A stretch of 48,004 nt of DNA from CAZRAL01 sp964598005 (GTDB lineage: Bacteria; Pseudomonadota; Gammaproteobacteria; Burkholderiales; Usitatibacteraceae): positions 1-48,004 of the forward strand of contig CAZRAL010000016.1 of the NCBI GenBank assembly GCA_964598005.1, written 5' to 3'. Numbering within the stretch: position 1 is the first letter of the stretch; each line of letters starts with the position of its first letter. Below are positions 7,687-15,506 of the stretch, piece after piece. A program made the translations under genes and the position numbers. A model generated the notes under the pieces. It worked only from the letters and a program-made list of their open reading frames with translations. It was not told the origin of the DNA and made no database searches.

Positions 7687-9384
7687 ATGAATGATCCCAT
7701 TTCCATTATTCCTCTCACCGAATTACGCGGCAAAATCCGGCCCAAGCTGAAGGGGAGGCAAGTCGATCCCGCAGCACGAGCCGAGATCGTCACGCTGTTG
7801 GCAGGGCGCGAAACCCGCCGCGATCTGTTGATCGAATATTTGCACCTCGTTCAGGACCACTATGGCGCACTTTCGGCAGCACATCTAGCCGCGCTGGCCG
7901 AAATACTGAAACTGGCGCAGACGGAAGTCTACGAAGTCGCCACCTTCTACCACCACTTCGATGTGGTAAAGGAAGGCGAAGCGCCTCCCTCCGCATTGAC
8001 TGTACGCGTGTGCGAAACACTCTCGTGCGCTATGGCAGGGGCCGATGAATTATTGAAAAAGCTGCCAGCATTACTCGGCAAAGAGGTGCGCATCGTCGCG
8101 GCCCCTTGCATGGGCCGCTGTGCCGAAGCCCCCGCCGTATGCGTGGGGCAGAATGCATTGGGTCACGCCAGCACCGAAAAAGTGGCCCAAGCTGTCAACA
8201 TCAAGCAAACACGCGCCGTTGCGGGCGATTACATCGATCTCAACCAATATCAGCGCGGGGGCGGCTATAAAACCTGGCTTGAATTCGTCGCTGGAAAACG
8301 CGATGCTGAAACCGCCATTGCTGAAATGGAAAATTCCGGTCTACGCGGCCTGGGCGGTGCGGGCTTTCCAGCCGGGCGCAAATGGCGCATCGTGCGCGGC
8401 GAAGCCGCACCACGGCTGCTGGCGGTGAATATCGACGAAGGCGAGCCGGGCACTTTCAAGGATCGTTATTATCTGGAACGCGATCCGCATCGCTTCCTCG
8501 AAGGCATGCTGATTGCAGCGCATGTCGTCGGCATCGATGCCTGCTACGTTTACCTGCGCGACGAATACCATCACTGCCGCGCTATTCTTGAAACCGAATT
8601 GAAAGCGCTGCGTACCAACCCGCCCGGCAATGCGGTACTGCCAACAATCGAACTACGTCGCGGTGCGGGCGCCTACATCTGCGGTGAAGAATCGGCGATG
8701 ATCGAATCCATCGAAGGCAAACGCGGCATACCGCGCCTGCGCCCGCCGTATGTGGCACAGGCAGGGCTATTTGGCCGCCCGACGCTGGAACACAACATGG
8801 AAACGCTGCATTGGGTGCGCGATATTCTGCAAAAGGGCGCGGCGTGGTTCGCAGGCCACGGCCGCAACGGCCGCGAGGGCCTGCGTTCGTTTTCGGTTTC
8901 TGGACGGGTGAAAAAACCGGGCGTGCATCTCGCCCCCGCCGGTATCACGGCCCGGCAATTGATCGACGAATTTTGTGGCGGCATGCTGGAGGGGCACCAC
9001 TTTTACGCCTACCTGCCCGGCGGCGCCTCGGGCGGCATCCTGCCCGCCAGTATGGGCGATATTCCACTCGATTTTGATACGCTACAGCCGTACGATTGTT
9101 TCATCGGCTCGGCGGCGGTGATTATCCTTTCCGATAAAGACAAGGCGCGCGATGCGGCGCTGAACGCCATGAAATTCTTCGCTACCGAAAGCTGCGGTCA
9201 GTGCACGCCGTGCCGCGTTGGTACCGAAAAAGCTGTGCATCTACTCGAAGAATCGTGCTGGCGCACCGGCTTGCTGGAGGAACTCTCGCAGGCCATGGCC
9301 GATGCCTCGATCTGCGGGCTGGGGCAGGCCGCACCGAACCCGATTCGTTGCGTGATCAAGTATTTTCCGCAGGAAATCGCTTAG
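7687..9384 (+). CDS. NAD-dependent formate dehydrogenase diaphorase subunit (NuoE-NuoF fusion)
   Basis: This 565-residue protein joins two subunits that are separate in many FDH complexes. Residues 1-175 are a NuoE/FdsG-like thioredoxin-fold domain with a [2Fe-2S] cluster (Cys109, Cys114, Cys141, Cys145). Residues 180-565 are NuoF/FdsB-like: FMN/NADH-binding GLGGAGFPAGRKW at 220-232, NIDEGEPGTFKDR at about 248, and [4Fe-4S] ligands Cys503, Cys506, Cys509 and Cys543. It should pass electrons from the catalytic subunit encoded downstream to NAD+. The architecture resembles HoxF. ATG 7687 and GTG 7666 are both possible starts. The catalytic subunit follows after 149 bp. Confidence 0.92.
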   Translation: MNDPISIIPLTELRGKIRPKLKGRQVDPAARAEIVTLLAGRETRRDLLIEYLHLVQDHYGALSAAHLAALAEILKLAQTEVYEVATFYHHFDVVKEGEAPPSALTVRVCETLSCAMAGADELLKKLPALLGKEVRIVAAPCMGRCAEAPAVCVGQNALGHASTEKVAQAVNIKQTRAVAGDYIDLNQYQRGGGYKTWLEFVAGKRDAETAIAEMENSGLRGLGGAGFPAGRKWRIVRGEAAPRLLAVNIDEGEPGTFKDRYYLERDPHRFLEGMLIAAHVVGIDACYVYLRDEYHHCRAILETELKALRTNPPGNAVLPTIELRRGAGAYICGEESAMIESIEGKRGIPRLRPPYVAQAGLFGRPTLEHNMETLHWVRDILQKGAAWFAGHGRNGREGLRSFSVSGRVKKPGVHLAPAGITARQLIDEFCGGMLEGHHFYAYLPGGASGGILPASMGDIPLDFDTLQPYDCFIGSAAVIILSDKDKARDAALNAMKFFATESCGQCTPCRVGTEKAVHLLEESCWRTGLLEELSQAMADASICGLGQAAPNPIRCVIKYFPQEIA

Positions 9385-9533
9385 CCATTTCTATTTGTTG
9401 AAATTCGAGGCCAAAAAATAATGACTGCCATTTCGAGGTGCAACGCGACGAGAAATCTGCTTGTGCAGCGTCTCAACCCGAAAAAGCAGATTCCTCGCAA
9501 AACTCAGAATGACAAATTTTGGAGTGATGGGCA

Positions 9534-12356
9534 ATGAATAATGCCGCCCCGTCCCCGCAAAGGCGAGGACTCGAAGTACCGGTAAATGAACGCAAAACTG
9601 TCGAATTTACCCTCGACGGCAAAAAAATCACGGCGTTTCAGGACCAAACGCTGATCGAAATCGCCAGAGAACACGGTAAGGAAATTCCGCATCTCTGCTA
9701 CAAGCCCGGTTACCGTTCTGAAGGCAATTGCCGCGCGTGCATGGTCGAAATAGCTGGCGAGCGCGTGCTGGCGCCATCGTGCTGCCGGCACCCGGCGAAC
9801 AATATGCAAGTCACCACCGATTCACCGCGCGCCTTGCATTCGCAGAAGCTGGTGCTGGAATTACTTGCCGCCGATGCCCCAGAGAAAAATTACAAACCGC
9901 AAGAAAACGAACTCACGCAATGGAGAACGCGTCTGGGTGTTTCACAGTCGCGCTTCCGCGCCCGCCAGCATTCTGCCCCGGACAATCTTACCGATTGCTC
10001 GCATCCGGCCATCAGCGTCAATCTGGGGGCGTGCATTCAATGTACGCGCTGCGTGCGCGCCTGCCGCGAAGAGCAGAACAACGATGTGATCGGCTATGCC
10101 TTTCGCGGCGCGCATTCCAGGATCGTTTTCGATCTTGGCGACCCGATGGGCGCGAGCACCTGCGTGGCTTGCGGCGAATGCGTGCAGGCCTGTCCTACTG
10201 GCGCGCTGGCCCCCGCGCAGGAGGCTTACAGCATCAAGGCCGACAAACAAGTGGATAGTGTCTGCCCGTACTGCGGCGTCGGTTGTCAGATCACTTATCA
10301 CGTAAAGGAAAACAAAATCGTTCGCGTCGAAGGCCGCGATGGCCCTTCCAACCACGGTCGGCTGTGCGTCAAGGGCCGCTATGGCTTTGACTACGCACAC
10401 CACCCGCAGCGATTGACCATGCCGCTGATCCGCAAGCCCGGCGTGGCGAAGTCTGGCGATTTTCACCTCGATCCCGAAAACTGGCGCGACGTATTCCGCG
10501 AAGCTTCGTGGGAGGAGGTGCTTGATCTCGCCGGATTGACGCTGGCCAAAATCCGCGACCGGGGTGCGGAAAACGCGGGCGGCCCGAAAGCGCTGGCAGG
10601 TTTCGGCTCGGCCAAAGGCAGCAACGAAGAAGCGTATTTGTTCCAGAAACTGGTGCGCACCGGCTTCGGCTCGAACAACGTCGACCACTGCACGCGGCTG
10701 TGCCACGCCTCCTCGGTCACGGCGCTGCTCGAAAGTATGGGTTCCGCCGTGGTATCGGATCAGGTTAACGACGTGGCCCGAGCCGAGGTGATTTTTTTGA
10801 TTGGCGCCAACCCCGCTTCCAATCACCCGGTCGCCGCGACCTGGATCAAGAATGCGGTCAAACGCGGTGCGAAACTCATTGCTGCCGACCCACACCGCAA
10901 CGAGCTTCACCGCTATGCCTGGCGCTACCTGCAATTCAAACCCGATATGGATGTAGCGCTATTGAATGCCATGATCCATACCATTATCGAGGAGGGATGG
11001 GTCAACGAAAATTTTGTCAATGACCGCACGCATAATTTCCAAGCGCTGAAAGAAAACGCCAGATATTTTTCGCCGGAAAAAATGGCGCCGCTGTGCGGCA
11101 TCCCCGCCGAAACGTTGCGCGAGGTGGCGCGCGCCTACGCCACCAGCAAGGCCTCGATGATCTTTTGGGGTATGGGTATTTCACAGCACGTGCACGGTAC
11201 CGACAATGCGCGCTGCCTGATCGCACTGGCGCTAATGACCGGGCAGATTGGCCGCCCCGGCACCGGCCTGCACCCGCTGCGTGGGCAGAACAATGTGCAG
11301 GGCGCCTCCGATGCGGGATTGATCCCGATGATGTTTCCCGATTACCAGCGAGTGAATAATCCCGAGGCGCATGCGCGCTTTGAAAAATTGTGGAATACCA
11401 AATTGGACAACCAGCCCGGCCTCACCGTGGTCGAGATCATGAACGCAGCCTACGACGGCATCATTAAAGGCATGTACATCATGGGCGAAAATCCGGCCAT
11501 GTCCGATCCCGACACCAACCACGTGCGCGCGGCTCTCGCCAAGCTGGAAATGCTGGTGGTACAGGATATTTTTCTGACCGAGACCGCCGCACTCGCCGAC
11601 GTGGTGCTGCCCGCTTCGGCGTGGCCGGAAAAAACCGGCACGGTCACCAACACCGATCGCATGGTGCAATTAGGCCGCCGTGCCCTCGACTTGCCGGGCG
11701 AGGCGCAGCAGGATTTATGGATCATCCAACAAATGGCTCAACGTCTCGGGCTCGATTGGCATTACCCCGGCGAAGAAAACGGTGTGGCTGCCGTCTACGA
11801 GGAGTTGCGCCAGACGCAGCGTTCAATTTCCGGCATTTCCTGGGATCGTTTGGTCCGCGAATCGTGCGTGACCTACCCCTGCACGGGCGACGACGACGCC
11901 GGCCAGCCGGTCGTATTCACCGATAGATTTCCAACCGCGGATGGGCGCGCGAAATTTGTGCCCGCTGGCATCATTCCCGCCAACGAGCAACCTGATGCTG
12001 ACTATCCCTTCGTGCTCATCACTGGCCGCCAGCTCGAACACTGGCACACCGGCTCGATGACCCGCCGTACCGTTGTGCTCAATGCCATTGAGCCGCAAGC
12101 CGTGGCCAGCCTGAACCCGATGGACATGCGCAAAATCGGCGTGCACGCGGGCGAAACCGTTACGGTCGCTTCACGGCGCGGCGCCATTTCACTGGCTGTG
12201 CGTGCGGACGAAGGCATGCCGGTGGGCAGCATATTCATTCCTTTTGTATACCACGAAGCGGCCGCGAATAGACTCACCAACCCGGCGCTGGACCCCTTCG
12301 GCAAAATCGCCGAGGTGAAATACTGCGCGGTACGGGTGGTGAAGAATAAAGGATGA
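9534..12356 (+). CDS. NAD-dependent formate dehydrogenase catalytic (alpha) subunit, Mo/W-bis-MGD
   Basis: A 940-residue FdsA/FdhA-type enzyme that oxidises formate to CO2. It has an N-terminal [2Fe-2S] domain (Cys55, Cys66, Cys69, Cys83/84), a two-cluster ferredoxin domain (Cys167/170/173/177 and Cys210/213/216/220), a [4Fe-4S] cluster at the start of the molybdopterin domain (Cys244/247/251/278), and the catalytic Cys390-His391 pair in CTRLCHASS. The metal ligand is cysteine, not selenocysteine. The C-terminal molydopterin dinucleotide-binding domain includes GRQLEHWHTGSMTRR. ATG is preceded by GGAG nine bases upstream. The fused diaphorase gene lies upstream, which indicates an NAD-linked cytoplasmic complex. 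No fdhD chaperone gene is in the window. Confidence 0.95.
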   Translation: MNNAAPSPQRRGLEVPVNERKTVEFTLDGKKITAFQDQTLIEIAREHGKEIPHLCYKPGYRSEGNCRACMVEIAGERVLAPSCCRHPANNMQVTTDSPRALHSQKLVLELLAADAPEKNYKPQENELTQWRTRLGVSQSRFRARQHSAPDNLTDCSHPAISVNLGACIQCTRCVRACREEQNNDVIGYAFRGAHSRIVFDLGDPMGASTCVACGECVQACPTGALAPAQEAYSIKADKQVDSVCPYCGVGCQITYHVKENKIVRVEGRDGPSNHGRLCVKGRYGFDYAHHPQRLTMPLIRKPGVAKSGDFHLDPENWRDVFREASWEEVLDLAGLTLAKIRDRGAENAGGPKALAGFGSAKGSNEEAYLFQKLVRTGFGSNNVDHCTRLCHASSVTALLESMGSAVVSDQVNDVARAEVIFLIGANPASNHPVAATWIKNAVKRGAKLIAADPHRNELHRYAWRYLQFKPDMDVALLNAMIHTIIEEGWVNENFVNDRTHNFQALKENARYFSPEKMAPLCGIPAETLREVARAYATSKASMIFWGMGISQHVHGTDNARCLIALALMTGQIGRPGTGLHPLRGQNNVQGASDAGLIPMMFPDYQRVNNPEAHARFEKLWNTKLDNQPGLTVVEIMNAAYDGIIKGMYIMGENPAMSDPDTNHVRAALAKLEMLVVQDIFLTETAALADVVLPASAWPEKTGTVTNTDRMVQLGRRALDLPGEAQQDLWIIQQMAQRLGLDWHYPGEENGVAAVYEELRQTQRSISGISWDRLVRESCVTYPCTGDDDAGQPVVFTDRFPTADGRAKFVPAGIIPANEQPDADYPFVLITGRQLEHWHTGSMTRRTVVLNAIEPQAVASLNPMDMRKIGVHAGETVTVASRRGAISLAVRADEGMPVGSIFIPFVYHEAAANRLTNPALDPFGKIAEVKYCAVRVVKNKG

Positions 12357-12384
12357 GTAGCTTGTAGCAGAGTACGAATTGCAA

Positions 12385-12427
12385 AAAACAGGCGGCCTTT
12401 CCCATTTAGAAAACAGCCGCCTGTTTT
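12385..12427 (+). terminator. Probable intrinsic terminator after formate dehydrogenase
   Basis: A 12-bp perfect stem (12385-12396 with 12416-12427, core CAGGCGGC/GCCGCCTG) encloses a 19-base loop and is flanked by an A-run on the left and a T-run on the right. It could terminate transcription in both directions and lies 28 bases after the FDH alpha stop codon. Confidence 0.8.
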
Positions 12428-12449
12428 GATCTGCTTTACATGGAAATTA

Positions 12450-12552
12450 ATTCCGTTTCTAAATCAAAAATGACACGAAGGCGAGCCGCAGACAGTATAA
12501 GTAATACGGCAAGGCGAAGCCGACAAAGTCAGTTTTGATTTAGAAACGGAAT
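12450..12552. repeat. Inverted-repeat element R2, copy 1
   Basis: A 103-bp element with perfect 20-bp terminal inverted repeats (12450-12469 and 12533-12552; core CCGTTTCTAAATCAAAA). The interior contains the smaller hairpin CGGCAAGGCGAAGCCG. A diverged copy lacking the right terminus lies at 21035-21110, at the end of hipB. It is noncoding and looks like a MITE-type repeat. Confidence 0.85.
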
Positions 12553-12583
12553 AAGGAACCTCTGAAATTTAGAGGCTCCTTAT
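12551..12583. terminator. Palindromic repeat R4, probable terminator of the amylase gene
   Basis: ATAAGGA-CCTCT pairs with AGAGG-TCCTTAT around a seven-base loop, with one internal mismatch. It lies 16 bases beyond the amylase stop on the minus strand. The same AAGGAACCTCTGAA motif recurs at 26652-26678, so this is a dispersed palindrome that may also work as a terminator. There is no long U-run. Confidence 0.55.
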
Positions 12584-12598
12584 ATGAGTGCCAAGGCG

Positions 12599-14434
12599 TT
12601 AATTTATTTTTGCACCAACATGAATTGCAATGGCAGAGCGGGGGGGCACTTTGTTGGCCAATACATCCGTACCCGAATTGGGCCAGCTTACTTTGCCGCT
12701 CTTGACCACGACAGGCGGGTAAGTATTTGTACTCGTCAGCTCCACACATTTATGGGCTCTTGACCAGGAATTTGGAGAAGGGCCAAATGGTACCCATGTA
12801 TACGCATACCGGCTGTGAATAACATCGCAATATTCGCCATCAGGCAGAGCACTGGTATAAGATTCGCCCGATCCCAGCGCATCATAATGATCATCGGTAT
12901 TGTTGATCACCACATAACCCTTGTCTGTATTATCCCCTACATTCCCGCGGCTGAATCCAACCACCTGATAGTTACTGAAAAGGTTCTTATTGCCCTGATT
13001 GACCCCTACCCCATTAGTAATGTTACGAAAACCAACCATCCCCAATATGGCAGGATGCTGGTGCTCGCAGGCCCATCCTTTTACAGCATTATCTGCCCAG
13101 CTGGAGGGGGACAAGCATTGGGCAACACCTTGGGCATTGTAAACATCATTGGTATTACCATTGTTATCAGAAGGAGGCCCGTCGTTATGGCCCACTGTGT
13201 CGTTATTAACGAGGGTGTTGTTGAAGTTATAACTAGACATCAAATGTGGATAACCATAAGGCCAGCCCAACATGAATACGTTGGCTGGAACATACTCTTT
13301 ATGTTTAAAGGACGTATAGTCCACTTCTGAGCCTTTACGTTGTTCATCATGGTTGGTAGTAAACACTATGGCGCGTTCTCCTGGCATATTAAGCACCCAT
13401 GTTGAATCGAGATTGAATTCCACCAATTTACGAATGCCTTCACCGCCAGCTTTGGCTTTGGCTTTTACTTCAATTCCATACCTGAAACTATAGAGGTCGG
13501 CGTTGGGATTACTCGCATTAGTAAAATTGGTACCAACATCAGTGTAATCAGCCCATTTAATTGCTTCACCACCATATTTATCAATTACTTCGAGATAAAA
13601 ATAGGGCCGTCGCTTTCCGGCCTTATCAGCATGTTGGTTTACCTTTTCGATTACTCCGCTTATTCCATCATTAATGTCACCTTTGCCGATTTCCTCTGGA
13701 TTGATATGTTTGGCGCCATCAATACGGAACCCTTTCACCCCCATATCAAAAAGCTTGGTTAGGTAAGCAGCCTGAATGGTTCTCACACTATCTTGCCCGG
13801 TATTAAGATCAGCTAATGAGCCTAATTCACAATCTCTGACGTTATTGTTGGCATTGCCAGGGTAATCGTAAATATCCACCATACAGGCGTGGAAATTACT
13901 CGAGTTAAATCCCAATGCGGGATAATCATATTTGGTAAATGTTGACCCTGCTGATCCCAGGCCTTTGGTATTGCTTGCATCCAGTATGTAATTGGATGGG
14001 GCAATCGGGTTAATAAAAAAATTGGTCATATGATTAATCACCGCGTCGGCATATACATCGACACCAGCCGCGTTGCAGCGCGTAATCATATTTTGCAACT
14101 CGGCTTCGGTTCCGCTACGCGAATTGAGCTTATAACTCACTGGCTGATAACGCTGATACCAGGGAAAATTTGAGCTCCCTTTGGGATCCTGGATCAGTGC
14201 ATGCTCATTCGGTGGTGAAATTTGTACGGCGGCAAATCCATTAGGGCCGAGTGTAGTTTCACAGACTTTGGCCACATCTTTCCATTTCCACTCAAATAGA
14301 TGAACGGCCACAGTGCGCGCATTGCCAAAGTTGGATACGACGATCGGAACACCGTTTGCAACTGCAAAAGCATGGTTTGCAGTTATGGCTAACGATACAG
14401 CTAAAGCCAATTGTTTGGGATTAAAAATTTTCAT
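12599..14434 (-). CDS. Secreted alpha-amylase (GH13, animal-type)
   Basis: A 611-residue GH13 enzyme that hydrolyses internal alpha-1,4 bonds of starch or glycogen. A signal peptide (residues 1-24, cleavage after AFA) precedes the mature protein. The (beta/alpha)8 barrel shows DAVINH (Asp130), GFRIDGAKH (nucleophile Asp239), YLEVID (acid/base Glu282) and TTNHDEQ (Asp363). Arg237 in FRID matches the chloride-site arginine of animal-type, chloride-dependent amylases, and the C-terminal all-beta domain (from about NVGVNQGNKNLFSNYQVVGF) fits that group. ATG 14434 has a strong GGAGGAG upstream and directly starts the signal peptide. Base composition is lower in GC than the neighbouring genes, which suggests transfer. 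No starch-binding module or maltose genes are nearby. Confidence 0.93.
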   Translation of the reverse strand: MKIFNPKQLALAVSLAITANHAFAVANGVPIVVSNFGNARTVAVHLFEWKWKDVAKVCETTLGPNGFAAVQISPPNEHALIQDPKGSSNFPWYQRYQPVSYKLNSRSGTEAELQNMITRCNAAGVDVYADAVINHMTNFFINPIAPSNYILDASNTKGLGSAGSTFTKYDYPALGFNSSNFHACMVDIYDYPGNANNNVRDCELGSLADLNTGQDSVRTIQAAYLTKLFDMGVKGFRIDGAKHINPEEIGKGDINDGISGVIEKVNQHADKAGKRRPYFYLEVIDKYGGEAIKWADYTDVGTNFTNASNPNADLYSFRYGIEVKAKAKAGGEGIRKLVEFNLDSTWVLNMPGERAIVFTTNHDEQRKGSEVDYTSFKHKEYVPANVFMLGWPYGYPHLMSSYNFNNTLVNNDTVGHNDGPPSDNNGNTNDVYNAQGVAQCLSPSSWADNAVKGWACEHQHPAILGMVGFRNITNGVGVNQGNKNLFSNYQVVGFSRGNVGDNTDKGYVVINNTDDHYDALGSGESYTSALPDGEYCDVIHSRYAYTWVPFGPSPNSWSRAHKCVELTSTNTYPPVVVKSGKVSWPNSGTDVLANKVPPRSAIAIHVGAKIN

Positions 14435-14968
14435 AGAATCTCCTCCGTGTTGATGATGCATTGATGAAACAACAGTCCTGCTTTTAGTGTTGTTGGGTGT
14501 CGTTGTTGTATGCATCGACCGGCTTTTACCGGTTTTTTTTGCGTTCGCCTTTTATCCAAAACCGGATAAGCGATTTTCTTGTTTGCGGAGCGAGGATTTG
14601 CTAATAAATGACGTGAACAGAAAATGGCGATCGGCTTGCAACACATCGCCATCAAGAATTAACGTAAAGAATTCCTTCCTCTCGATCAATTATTTTTTAT
14701 GAAAATTATTCTGATCGTTTTTGTATTAAAAGAACACTGCTATTTTGTTAATTAACGGTTTCAATATTGTTTAATAAAATGCTGCGGGTGCAGCAATTCG
14801 TCAAATGCGCTTCATCCTCGTGCCATTCTGAATCGCCTGCCCTAAAATGTGTGGCGTATTCTTGCGTTGTGCAGTGCAGGGTCCATCACGAATCAACGCA
14901 GATAATGCCGGGCCAATTCGATTCCTCATCGCACATTCCATATTAATCACGACCAGAAGGCTCTTTTT
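14435..14968. other. Amylase upstream region with two small inverted repeats
   Basis: This 534-bp AT-rich stretch between the divergent amylase and ridA genes holds no convincing gene. ACCGG/CCGGT at 14518-14533 is followed by eight T residues on the plus strand and has the shape of a small intrinsic terminator. TTATCC/GGATAA at 14552-14569 is a perfect palindrome with a six-base spacer and could be an operator. Both contain ACCGG. The ridA side ends with AGAAGG just before its ATG. Confidence 0.45.
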
Positions 14969-15364
14969 ATGACCAAACAGACTATTTCCACATCGCACGC
15001 CCCGGCCGCAATCGGCACCTATTCGCAGGCTGTTAAGGTGAACGACACCGTTTATCTTTCGGGCCAAATCCCGCTCGACCCCGTAACCATGCAACTGGTC
15101 GAGGGGTTTGAAAATCAGGTCAAACGCGTATTTGATAATCTCGCCGCAGTCTGTCTCGAAGCGGGTGGCTCGCTCAACGACATCGTCAAGCTCAATATTT
15201 TTCTGGTCGATCTGGGCAACTTTGCCAAAGTAAACGAGATCATGGCGACCTACTTCACCGCACCTTATCCCGCACGCGCAGCGGTTGGCGTGGCCTCGCT
15301 GCCACGCGGCGCGGCGGTGGAAATGGATGGCGTGCTGGTCGTCTCTTCGGCTGGCAAAAAATAA
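14969..15364 (+). CDS. ridA: RidA family enamine/imine deaminase
   Basis: The 131-residue product is a RidA (YjgF/YER057c/UK114) protein. RidA trimers hydrolyse reactive 2-aminoacrylate and related enamines made by pyridoxal-phosphate enzymes. The conserved GTYSQAVKVNDTVYLSGQIP, NLAAVCLEAGGSLNDIVK and YPARAAVGVASLPRGAAVEMD are present, including the catalytic Arg in PARAAV and the C-terminal Glu. Length is typical. AGAAGG lies eight bases before the ATG. It stands alone, upstream of recG. Confidence 0.95.
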   Translation: MTKQTISTSHAPAAIGTYSQAVKVNDTVYLSGQIPLDPVTMQLVEGFENQVKRVFDNLAAVCLEAGGSLNDIVKLNIFLVDLGNFAKVNEIMATYFTAPYPARAAVGVASLPRGAAVEMDGVLVVSSAGKK

Positions 15365-15506
15365 ATTGAGTGCATCCAACAACACTGGATTCTGGCTTTC
15401 GCGGAATAACTGGTGTCAATGCTCCCATTGGGAGGCGACCTAATGTATAAGGCATAGCAAGGCAAGGGTACAATTCGCGCAGACCCATTGCCTCCCTCTC
15501 TGACCT

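Noticed and set aside
10690..10710. Possible selenocysteine codon at the FDH active site
   Set aside because: The metal-ligand codon is TGC (Cys390), not TGA, so no selenocysteine is involved.
9942..10934. Long minus-strand open frame opposite the FDH alpha subunit (330 codons)
   Set aside because: Shadow of the conserved ferredoxin and molybdopterin domains on the plus strand; no start signal or domain.
12815..13330. Plus-strand frame within the amylase gene rich in Ile
   Set aside because: Antisense to a conserved GH13 catalytic region; Ile-rich composition is an artefact of the opposite strand.
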